Below, piece by piece: positions 25,701 through 36,617 of a stretch of DNA of 64,000 nucleotides. The stretch is from NCBI GenBank assembly GCA_025093555.1, contig JAIWNF010000091.1, positions 53,831-117,830 of the forward strand. Direction: 5' to 3'. The notes beneath the pieces were generated by a model. That model was not told the origin of the DNA and did not search any database. It saw only the letters and a program-made list of their open reading frames with translations. The stretch is from Circinella umbellata. Lineage: Eukaryota > Mucoromycota > Mucoromycetes > Mucorales > Lichtheimiaceae. The first letter of the stretch is position 1. Every line of letters begins with the position of its first letter. The translations under genes and the position numbers were made by a program.

Positions 25701-26860
25701 TCAGTGATATTATGCGCTATTGCTCCTTTATTTCTATTATCTTGTTCTTGATTTTGGATGTAGGTAGCCAAATCTTCTAATTGTATAGGAGGTAATGTCA
25801 TGACTGTAACATTATATTTCTTGATAACTGACAATGTATCACGCGCCAATGGTGGGAGCCGGCGAAACAAAACGGCAGTTGCCCCTAATGACATGATTGT
25901 AAAAAGTGACATAATACCATGTCCATGAAATAATGGAAACGTTAACATGACAACGTCCAAGTTATTCAGGGGTGGGTTAGCTTTTGAAAAATGGGAACCG
26001 AGTAAGTCCAACACGGTAAACAAGAGCAATTGGTTACTATGATAAATAGGTTTTGGAAATGTCGTTGTTCCAGATGTATGAATAACTATAATTATATCTT
26101 TATGTTGCTGCTCCATTGTTTTTTTTGTTGGTGTTGCTTTTGAATAAATTTTGTTCTTGTTACCATTGGTAGAAGAGTGTTGAAAAGCTAAGTTCAATAC
26201 CATATCTTTGGAAAACGAAGGCAAAACTCTGAGGCCAACTTCACTCTTAATATCCATGTTATTACTAGAGTCTTTCTGTTTTTGAGCTGCTGCTGTAGCA
26301 CAGCATTTTTGAGCAATATGGCGATATTTTTCGGATGTAATTAGATAACCAGTTTGTGTTTTTGCCAATAAATGGGCAATTGCCGATTCCGAATTCCGTG
26401 TTGAAATAGGAAAAACAGTGCGCTGTAATTTAAGAATAGCGAGAATTGTTAACAAAGATACAACAGGATCATCCAAAATATAGGCTACACAAGAAACATC
26501 AGTTAATTCCGAATCCCATTCTTCTGCGAAGTAAGTAGAAATTATGTCGACTTGATTGAACGTCAATGTTTCAAACTCGAGCGACGAGATAGTATTATTA
26601 ACGTGTTGTTGATTTTGGTAGCGAATACAAATTTTATCACCGTAATGAGATACTCGATCTTGAAACATTTCAATCAACGATCCATAATTAGTATAGCTAC
26701 AGTAATTGATATCATCATGGTCCTTGATGCTTCTGTTGATCTTGATGCTATCATTGATCTTGGTGCTATCATTGATCTTGTTGCTATCATTGATCTTGTT
26801 GTCGATTTTTATCTTTTTCGATTGCCGTTGATACTGGTAATATCGTTGAATCAATGACAT
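22701..26860 (-). CDS. NRPS-like adenylate-forming reductase (A-T-R), four exons
   Basis: Exons 26860-25588, 25469-25142, 25021-24852 and 24775-22701 give 1281 aa. What is seen: an adenylation domain with the A3 loop IIVIHTSGTTTFPKP, A5 GYGSSGETG (formed across the first intron), A7 GYSTGDLF, A8 HVGRIDDTLVM and the A10 Lys block KNGEKTNP; a thiolation domain with FDYGLDSLLAIQLRN, whose Ser would carry phosphopantetheine; and a terminal reductase with the NADP loop LLTGATGSLGSFLLQ and catalytic YAQSK. This order is that of fungal adenylate-forming reductases and the related aminoadipate and carboxylate reductases, which activate an acid, load it and release it as aldehyde. There is no condensation domain. 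The first true ATG is at 26860; the frame is open slightly upstream without ATG. N-terminal KINDS-type repeats precede the A domain. Product unknown. Confidence 0.9.
25521..25568. repeat. (TAATAG)n hexanucleotide repeat inside an intron
   Basis: About eight tandem TAATAG units lie within the first intron (25587-25470) of the A-T-R gene. A read-through translation would give alternating Thr/Ile, so this is not exon sequence. Confidence 0.9.
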
Positions 26861-29800
26861 TATTATAAGCTTCAAGGGAATAAAAAAATATTTTAGAGAA
26901 AGAGAGAGAGAGAGAGAGTGTGTGTGTGTGTCTGAGATAAAAGAAAAGTCGATTGAAATTGATATTTATACTTTATTTTATAGTTTCCTATTTCATCAAA
27001 TATGTTTTTCCATCTCTACTCTAACCTCACCCACAAAACAAATATTAAAGAATACAGATTACTCAGACTATCGCACGTGTCCTTTGGAGCAAGAAATACT
27101 CTTGTTTGGTAGAGATTGTTGTATAAAAAAAGCCATTTGTTTACATCTTCTCTATTGATACGTGGAAAATAAATAAAGAAAGAAAGAATATATTGTATAC
27201 ATTTTACACATGTGCTCTTTCCCGGGTTTTTTACAATACGTAGACACGTTGGTCACAGGTTGAAAACAGAAGTTTTTTTTTACCACATATATAGTGTTAA
27301 TGCTAAAAAGTATGGAATGCTTCTTTCCATTATGCTTCGATTGAAACTGAGAGTGAAAAAGCAAAACATATATTCAATATTTTTTTCTGACTTTCTTTTA
27401 AGTAAAATTACTTTAAATGGATTAGGCCCGAAATAGCTTTTCTTACTTGGATTGAGTCCAATAAAGATGTAATGACTTGAATAATGCACGTAATTTATTG
27501 TGATTTTTATGTATAATGTGTGCCGCCTATTTTTAAACGTCCCAATAGCGCTCAATACAGAATGGCACATGTGTGTGACTAAGCCCCGGGTTCTTTATTA
27601 CATGAACCTGTTTATTTCGTTTTTCCAAAAAAAAAAAAATTCCAGCAATAAGTTATCTATCATTCACTACAAAAAAACTGGAGTGATATACTCGGAAACA
27701 TTATTAGAGTGGATAGAATAGAAGGCTACAGTAATAAACTCTAATTTTCTCAACACAAATAAATATGATAAATGATATGTTTATCTATTATGGCCATATA
27801 TAGTAAATTAATATTGATAATGATATCAAATAAATCAAAATAAAGTGATTACATAGTCTATAGAAATATAATATATTATGTCTGTAATACAAACAAGGAC
27901 ATGATAATAACAAGTACTTACTTGACTTTTTTATCCCCCCAAAGAAGAATGATTAAAGATACACTTCACTTTGACCTACTTTACTAACATTGAAACTTTC
28001 TTCTATTATTACATCTACGTACCTTTTACTTTACATAAACATGTGGTTGATGTGGGAAAAAAAATCGAGTTATAACTCTGAATTGCTTCTTCTAATTCTA
28101 TAATTCATACTTTTAGATTATAATTCACATTGCTATATTTACAAGTATCTTTAATATTGATCACAAGATGCTCGACTAATACCGTTTGTTATTGTAATCT
28201 TGTTATCTCTTTTTTTGTATATTATAACAATTACAATCGAACTCTGTTTTTTGCACAGGTAGGATTCAATCCAAAATTAGTATAAAAGTCGGATGTGCAC
28301 AAAAAGTGGGGTCGAAAAAAAAAACAGAGCAAAACACGGGGTTCAACTATACTTAATAACTTACATATAACAGACGATGGAACAACTATCATACCAGTAA
28401 TCACATTTCTTATGATACTTTATTTAATCCATATATATATATTTACTTTATAATGTCTCAATAATAAAAATAATATCGTCTTGAGCTTTTTTTTCTTCGT
28501 ATCGTGCCATTTACAAGTTTCTTTTTTTTTGGTATAGTTAGTAGGCTACTAAACGCAGGTCACAATTGCATGTTGATGCATATAAGTTTTCTTTTTCTTG
28601 TTTCACTCTCTAAAAAGAAAGTTAAAATATACTCCTCTTGTTCAAAATAATTAACCTCTCCCAGTATCTTTTTATAGAATATAAATAAAAATGTGTTTCA
28701 TGCTAATGTTATTCTTAGCATTGAAGGTTACACAGAATAAACAGTCGACTTTTGTTGATAAAATAATTCTATCTTGTCATATATTAGGACTGAGTTGGAA
28801 GATAGATGGATACAAATAAAAAGCTTCTTGATTGTCAATCCTCATCATCCTGTAACACAAATAGAAAAGCTCACAAAAGTGATGATTGTTGTTGTTTATC
28901 TGGGCTAAGATACAAATTTTGTTGGGTTCCATAACAATCGTGCATTAACTACCCATCTGTTAATCTTTTAAAGCAAAATGATATAATATGTCTTCTCATA
29001 GAATTTATATCAATTGACAACCTATACTATGGGGTGGATAAGTGATTTCTTTAGTACTTGTACCTGAAAAAATATTGAGTTTAATAATAACCAAATTGGT
29101 ATGTATAATATTGTTGTGTGAAAAAAAATAGTGACAAGAAGTATATATGCACTGGATTTCTTGTTTCAAAGGTGACAGTATGTAATATATGTCATTACAA
29201 CAAAGGAAAAAAGGGAAAAAATAGTTTTTATTTATCATATGATTACTAACTTTTTTCAAGAAAGAAGGAATTATACGGACAAATATAGATACATATAGAT
29301 AAATATATTGAATATTTCTTGTTGAACTTTAATATATATTTGTATATATATGATAGCACACGTAATAATGCAGGCCACAGCGATAATATAAAAGAACAAA
29401 ATGTATCAGATCGTTTGAATTATGATTGGAACCGAATGAAATATGCATGGAAACAAAAATACTTTATCAGGTAAAAATGTCTTTTTTTTTTTTACTTTTT
29501 GGTTTACAAAAACCGCATGCATAACAAATATATTATTAAGCTTATTAAATATAAATAGCAAATACAACAATATGTATCATGTTAAAAAACCACATATTTC
29601 ATCTTTTCTTGTATTACTTCTAAATAAGGAGACAAGAAAGGGGTAAAAAAGAGGGGTCAATGATGATGTAGTTTCTCGTTGACAACTTAGTAATTATTAT
29701 ATCCGCCACACTCAATTATTATCCTAAAACATAAATCTAGCCCTTCCTCACCATAATTTAAAAGAAAGAATATTTGACGTAAGATATTTAATAAGATAAA

Positions 29801-31088
29801 ATTTTATAAAAATATATGGAGAGAAAGCTCTATAAAAAAAATCATCAAAGCGTGAGATTCTTTTTAATTGATCAATGATTTCAATAACAGCATTATTTTA
29901 TTTTATTTTTTTCGCTGTGGATCTGTGCATACTAATAATTTTTTTTAGGCTTCACTTTAAATTTTTTTTCATTGATAGCCTCGCTCTTTTATATCCGAGA
30001 AATCCTTTTTATTTTTGAGCCCTCACTTTTTTTTGTTATAGTATTGTTCCAAGTTCAAAAAAGAAAAGCAAATATTCATATGAACTTATTTTTAATTATC
30101 TTTTTTTAAGCTGAGTAAATAATAAAAGAAAAATGGCAAGTTACACAAAATCGGCAAAGAAAAAAAGGGAGTTTTTTGGTGAATTAAAAATGGTTAGAAG
30201 GAAAATTGATTTTTGTTTGCAGATCACCCTTGACTTTAGAAAAGAGGAAAAGGACCGTCTGATTTTTTACACTTTAATTTGTCTGTGTGCTCTGTGTGTG
30301 TGTGCGTGCATAATAATAAGTAAATGTATCAATTATTATTACTAATATTAAACAAAGAAGCAAATTTTATTATTATTACTTTTTTTTTTTTAGTCACAGC
30401 ATAATATAATAATGCAAAAAGACGTAATGGTTATGTCGGTGAATGCATGCAAAGCCTCACGTTTTACTTATTATTATTATTATTAAAAGATTATAAAATG
30501 GGGTTTGTCTTTTAATAATAATTGTTTCAAATTATCGATATTATTGTTGTTTTGAAATATCTTTTTTATCATTGATAATTATTATTATCATTTAGGAAAA
30601 AAAAAAGATAATATAATTAATCAAAATGTGAATAAATCACATACTCAATCCCCCCAATCCCCCTTTTAAATATAAAAAGGGGTGTGGTTGAAAAAGAGAG
30701 GGTAAGTTTTATATTTAAAAAGAGGGAAGGAGAGGTTTAGATAAAAAGATAGAGCAAAACTGTTTGACTTTAGTAAAAAAAAAAAAAAAAAGATCGCCCC
30801 AAAATCTATTATTATAGGTTCACTCTGATTCAAAATAACTGAACCCACCCACAGAGAGACAATCACTCACTATCTATCATATACACACACAAACTATTCA
30901 AAGACGAAAACTCCGTTTTTTTTGGCTGGTAGTAGGCCCGGTTTTTTAGTGCATTTTTTTTTTCTTCTTCTTTCTTCTTTCCCTAGTTTTTTTTTGTCCT
31001 TTTTCCCTTTTCAAATACACGTACTTTTATTATTATTATTATTATTATTATTGTTATTACTTTTTCTTCTATAAAATATATAATAGTA
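26861..31088. other. 4.2-kb gene-poor AT-rich region
   Basis: It separates the divergent A-T-R and zinc-finger genes. It contains (GA)n(GT)n at about 26898-26931, many homopolymers, and a T/C-rich tract with (TTA)n at 30950-31055 just upstream of the zinc-finger start. Several short frames exist, such as a Lys-rich one at 30133, but none shows a recognisable motif, a splice-extended frame or a sensible neighbour relation. I see no tRNA-like or rRNA sequence. Confidence 0.5.
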
Positions 31089-32549
31089 ATGTCACAAACT
31101 ATAGACAAACCTACTTTACCAGGCATTCAATTTTTACTTAACTCGGACGATGGTAATTAAACTCTCTCTTTTTTTCTATTATAAAAAAAAAAAATCAAGA
31201 TGGGCAAGAAAAAAGTAAGTTTAAATTAATAATCATTAAATAATAATTGTATTCTAGGAGGAGAAGAAAAGAAAATTGCAACATCACAAGAAGAAGAAGA
31301 AGAAGGAAGAGGAAAAAGAGAAAATGGAACAGGGTCAATGAATACTCGACCCATGGGACATAGAAGTACAAGAAGCGTAAGCAGTCTTCCTTCTGACTTA
31401 CAAAAATTATCATTGTACCCTACTACAACACAAGATGATAGTAGTGTAATGAAACAACGCCAAGATACAATGATGATGGAATCAGCTGCTGCTTCTATTA
31501 ATACCATGACAACCACATCAACGACTTCATCTCCACAGCAACAATATCAACAAGGACAGCAACAAGGTCAACATTTACCATTTACCATGTCTTCAACCCA
31601 AAATTCATCTAATTCAAAAGCACCTAGTTGGATGCATCAACCATCAGGACCTGTTTTATTACCTCCATTACCACATCAAGTGGGTTCAAGTAATAATACA
31701 TCTAACACTACTCCTCTTCGTCCCTTTAATCATCATCATCATCGTCGACCTGCAGGTGCTAATCATGGACGATCAGTATCTGAATATACCATCCAACCAC
31801 AACCACATCATTTTCATCATTCACTTCATCTTCAACATCATAATCATTATCAACAACAACATCATCTTCAACCACCATTACCCCATCATCATAAGCAACA
31901 TTCTAATAGTTTACAAACACCTATTCAACAATCACAACATCAAAGGGCTTTATTACCATTTGATAGTTTACCTTATCTTAATCGACCTTCTACATTACCA
32001 TCATCTTCTTCAAGCTCTTCATCGAAATTAACAGGGCGTCCTCAACATCATACACATCGTCGTGCAGTTTCTGCTAATACAGTTGATTTTATGTTTCGAC
32101 CTCCTGTTCCTTCTTCTTCTTCTTCTTCTACTACATCTTCTAGTTCTTCAAATACAAATCATCAACAACAACAACATCAACGTGCTCAATCAGATAGTCC
32201 ACCTGAACAAAGATTAAGATCACCTCCATTACCACCTATATCATCTACATCATCTACAACATCCACCTCAGTATCACAACAAGATATAGATGGTGATCAA
32301 CAACAACCTCAATTACAAAGAGATGCAAACTCTGGAAGATATTTATGTCCCTATTGTAATAAAGGATTTAGTCGACCTTCATCATTACGTATTCATACAT
32401 ATTCACATACAGGAGAAAAACCATTTGTATGTGCAGAAGAAGGATGCGGAAGACGTTTTAGTGTACAAAGTAATATGCGTCGTCATTTGAGAGTTCATCG
32501 ACTGGGTCGATCTTCTGTAAAGACAGGTAGTCCACTCAGAAAATTATAA
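31089..32549 (+). CDS. C2H2 zinc-finger transcription factor, two exons
   Basis: Exons 31089-31152 and 31258-32549 give 451 aa. The first exon supplies MSQTIDKPTLPGIQFLLNSD and joins in frame at a GT-AG intron. What is seen: an acidic Glu run, about 290 residues of His/Gln/Ser/Pro-rich low complexity, then two adjacent C2H2 fingers at the C-terminus: CPYCNKGFSRPSSLRIHTYSH, linker TGEKP, and a second finger with an extended Cys loop, CAEEGCGRRF, then SNMRRHLRVH. The TGEKP linker and the SRPSSLRIH helix are typical of DNA-binding fingers in fungal regulators. The C-terminal position of the pair and the His/Gln-rich N-terminus suggest a transcriptional regulator. No specific ortholog can be named with confidence. 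Confidence 0.88.
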
Positions 32550-33083
32550 ACAACAGACAAAGACATGTAATGTTTCTTTTTACTTTTTTTGCCTCTTTCC
32601 CCCACCCAACCCGCCATCCTCCCACCTATCCATCCAATTCTTATTTTTTTTTTTTTGCTTCTTTTGTCACATAATAATTTTTCATTTCTTTCGTTTTATA
32701 TTAAGTTGCTGTACATTTCTTTTTTCTTCTTTATAAATTTACTTTTTATTATATATATATATATTATAAAACAAAAAAAAAATAAGGCTATTGAAGGTGG
32801 TTATTATATTATTATTATTATTGTTAAAAAGGAAAAACAAACTAAGCTAAACCAAAAATAAATTTACAAATGCATTGAAATATTGCTGTTTGCTGGAGGA
32901 GAAGATTTTTTAATATTCCGCTTTTTCAATTGGAAGAAATAGTTTGCTTTATGCCAAATTTCGCCACGTCTTTTTTAATCTTTTCTCACCCTTTCTTTAT
33001 TCTTTCCTTCAAACCATATATAAATATATACACATAAACACATACGCACACAAAAAGCGCGTTTTTTTTTTCTTTTTTCAAAA
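32550..33083. other. Intergenic spacer between zinc-finger and lectin genes
   Basis: T/C-rich 3' region with a (TA)n run near 32749-32764, then a probable lectin promoter. No gene is seen. Confidence 0.5.
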
Positions 33084-35417
33084 ATGAGACATGACAATAA
33101 TCGATTTGTTCTCATATTATTATTATTAGTTGCCATAACAATACCTTTTTGTACTGCAGGTTTTTGGGGTTCAGGAGGTGGTCCAACTGATGGAGAAGAA
33201 CAACAACAGCAACACGTTAATAATAATGGGGAAGGAGAAGAAACATTAAAAAAACAAGTAACAGCACCAACATCAAAATTGGATTATAAATTGACATTTA
33301 AACGACCTTATTTTTATAATGGCACTATTCCATTTTGGAAGATGAGTTCAGGTATTTTAGCTTTATGTTTAACCAATATTAACGTTGACAATGCTTTTAT
33401 TTTTATTTTATTTTTGTCCGTTTGTTAATGAAAGAAATTCAATTGAAAACAATGTATATATAAATATATATAAATATTATAGACATTATCAAAGCAGATG
33501 ACTTTATTCGTTTAGCACCTTCTATTCCAGGAGCACATGGTTGGGTATGGTCTGAAAGACCAAATGAATATGAAGAATGGCAAGCAGAAGTAACATTTCG
33601 CGTCACTGGAAGTCATATGCATGGTGGACGTGGTTTAGCATTTTGGTATACAAAAGAAGCAATGGGGGATGGTCCTATTTTTGGAGCTGCTGATAAATGG
33701 GATGGATTGGGTATTTGGCTTGATTCCGCAAATCCTCGTGTAAGTGATAATTACTATTTAAAAACCGATGAAGTATTATTAACAACACTTTGTCTATATA
33801 TTAGACACATACGCCTACAACCATGGCCTTATTAAATGACGGTACATTAGCATTTGCATCAAGAACTGATCCAGAAGGTTATATTATTGGTTCCTGTCAA
33901 ATCAATTATCGTAATACTGGTACAGTTCCTGCTCATCTTCGTGTTACTTATACCGCAAAGACTTTAACTGTCATGTTGGATCCCATGGGTGATGGAAAGG
34001 ATTATCGTACTTGTATTCAAAAAACTGGTATTAATTTACCATCTGGTTATTATTTTGGTTTCTCGGTAAGAATTTGGTGTAAGTGTGGTGGGATGATAAG
34101 AAATAACAAAAATGTATATTAAGAATTTCTTATAATTTTTATCCCCTTTTCCTTCCCCTGCCCCCTTCTTTTTTTTATTTTAGGCTGCTTCACATAATCC
34201 TGCAGGTAAAAAATAAAATAAAAAGTATTGAATAGAACGACTTAATAGTCTATCAAACTAATAAAAAAAACACATTGTTTAGATGATCATGATATTCTTT
34301 CTTTTGAAACATGGCAATTGAACCCTCCTGTCAAAGCACAACATACTAAACGACCTATGGAAGAAGAAAAAATTCAACAAGGCGAAGAATTTAAGGAATT
34401 GAATGAAGAACAAAAAAGGGTATGTGTTATTGAAATTCAACTATTATAATTCTTAGTTGAAAAAAAAAAAAGATGGGAAATCCAAGGGGGGAGGGATAAA
34501 GATAACCATATCATAATGTAAGGAAACAAATTATGAATCAATCACTTTTAAATAAAAAAAAAAATAGCAAATTGAAGAAGCAGAATATCAAGTACGAAGA
34601 ATGCGTGAAGCTGCTGAAGGTGAAGAAGTTCGTTCCGAAACTATGGCAACTTTGGTAAGCTTTTTTATCCTTCTCTTTTTGATTGTAGTCATTTGATGAT
34701 AGATTGAAAAAAATAAAAAAAAGTGAAAAATGTGTATATAACTTTTATTATTTTATAAAGGCTTCTGTATTTGACACACAGCGAAGAGTACTTGAAGATA
34801 TTCACATTATGCAAATGCAAATTGAAGCTATTGGTGCACCATCACCTGAGAATTTACTCCTTGGTAACTACGAAACTAAGAAACCAGTTACTACTGATGC
34901 ATCAGCTGATAACAAAGAATCAATGTAAGTTTATATATATATATATATATTAGTATATAAAAGGTCTGTGAACAATATATGTATGCTAACATTAATTATT
35001 AGAAATGCAATTAATCGAGTTACTGAAGATGTTCAAAGAGAAACACGTAATATGGCATCACAAATGGCATCACAAATGGAACGACAAAGTCGTGATCAAG
35101 ATCGTCGTATGAAAGAAGTTGAAAGTGCTTTAGAACGTATTGAAAAGACTTTGAATAATATTAATGTAAGTAACATTTAATCTTCCTTCGAGTAAATATA
35201 TATATGCTGAATAAATAATGGTATTTTATAGAGTCGTATGAATATCCAGCAAAAACGAATGAATGAAATCGGTAAAGATTCGGCAGAAACACGCGGAACC
35301 ATGTCGACTCTATTTAAATATATCTTTTATGCATTTGGTGTACAAGCTGTCGTTGGATTTGCAGTATATCTTTATTGGAAATTACGCGTTGAACGTAATG
35401 AAAAGAAATTCTTGTAA
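33084..35417 (+). CDS. L-type lectin cargo receptor (ERGIC-53/Emp47-like), nine exons including a 22-nt microexon
   Basis: Exons 33084-33351, 33483-33739, 33805-34065, 34184-34205, 34283-34419, 34568-34654, 34761-34924, 35003-35165 and 35232-35417 give 514 aa. What is seen: a signal peptide (FVLILLLLVAITIPFCTAG); the lectin domain with LDYKLTFKRPYFYNGTIPFW, GRGLAFWYTKEAMGDGPIFG and WDGLGIWLDSANP; SGYYFGFSAASHNPADDHDI with DILSFETWQL closing the lectin fold; a coiled-coil stalk rich in Glu/Gln/Arg; one transmembrane helix near the C-terminus (FYAFGVQAVVGFAVYLYW); and a cytosolic tail ending KKFL, a dilysine KKxx retrieval signal. The family carries glycoproteins between ER and Golgi. The microexon at 34184-34205 encodes AASHNPA and is needed for the conserved fold. 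Confidence 0.93.
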
Positions 35418-35676
35418 AGATATATATATAGAAGAAGAAACAATTAACAAATATATATATATATATATATATTATATCCATCATCATTATCATTATTACT
35501 AACAACATCATTAGCAACATATATTTATTTATGTCGATTCTTTTAGTTCATGCATGTGTATGTGTTATGCGTATATATTATTATTATTGTATGACTGTGT
35601 AAGCGAGCAATTGTGAAGATTGGTGGGAGTGAGAAGGGAAGGGGAAGTTTTAGGATAAACTTATGTATTATTACTA

Positions 35677-36504
35677 TTATAAATTACTTGTGGACAACCA
35701 ATCTTTGGAAACATCTTCCAAATGGTCATCAAAATCGATAATTCGATTATAAGATGCTGAACTGAACATGCCACGTACTTTAGCATACGTTTCATCATAA
35801 GTCAATGTCACTTTACTATCCTTGGTAAATGGTTGTTTTACTCCTCTCCATTGACCTTCTGAATAAATATATGGCTTTTTATATATAAGCGAGTTAGTAA
35901 ATAATAATTACAGAATATATAAAAATAATTTGAATATTTACCAAAATGATACCGCCATCCTTATCATCATTTAATTGACCCAACTTTTCATTATTTACCT
36001 AAGTGAAAGAAAAAAAAAATTAGAATAACATACTCGATCCCTTATCAAAATAAATGATAATAATAGTATACTTACAATAAACACCACAGCTTCTCCAGAA
36101 TTACGTCGAATAACGTCTGCAACACGAACAACGTTTTCGTGTAATGTCGTGTCTTTTAATCCAGCATTAGCTTGATACCAGCCGACAATTTTAAGTTTCT
36201 TTTTACTAGCATATAATTCGGCCTATATATAATTATATTACATGTACTCTTTTATAAATAAAAATAATAATGATAATAATGATAATATATATATTTAAGA
36301 CTGAATTCTTACTTTCTGTAAAGCTACTTCAAGCATAGGGGTCATTGAAGTCCAGTGATGAAATAAAGATAATCCAGTTTTTACATTAATACTACCATTA
36401 TTATTTACTTCACCTAATAATAAACCACAAACAAGTGCGTCAGGATATTTCGCAGCATGTAAAAGGGGAAGTGAAAATGCGTCAGGTCCAACTGTGATGC
36501 TCAT
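35677..36504 (-). CDS. EMC8/9: ER membrane protein complex subunit 8/9 (MPN-like), four exons
   Basis: Exons 36504-36313, 36222-36076, 35998-35942 and 35874-35677 give 197 aa, near the usual size of about 200. What is seen: the MPN-type start SITVGPDAFSLPLLHAAKYP, then DALVCGLLLGEV, FHHWTSMTPMLEVALQKAE, KIVGWYQANAGLKDTTLHEN and RRNSGEAVVFIVNNEKL. The JAMM metalloprotease signature is absent, as in all EMC8/9 proteins, so a structural role on the cytosolic side of the EMC, which inserts membrane proteins into the ER, is expected. The gene converges with the lectin (260 bp between stops) and its start lies about 113 bp downstream of the CLP1 stop, on the same strand. Confidence 0.9.
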
Positions 36505-36617
36505 TTTTTATATAATAGAAAATAGAAAAAAAAAAGGATCAAGACAAGAAAATAATGTAGTGTGTATTTTTAAAACTAAGCTCTATTTATTTAAAAGATA
36601 TATAAATATTATAAATA

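Noticed and set aside
30133..30345. 70-codon Lys-rich frame with a hydrophobic, Cys-rich end
   Set aside because: No motif, no plausible exon partners and low-complexity composition in a gene desert.
31756..32031. Plus-strand Ile/Asn-rich frame inside the zinc-finger gene
   Set aside because: Out-of-frame shadow of the His/Gln-rich repeats of the C2H2 protein.
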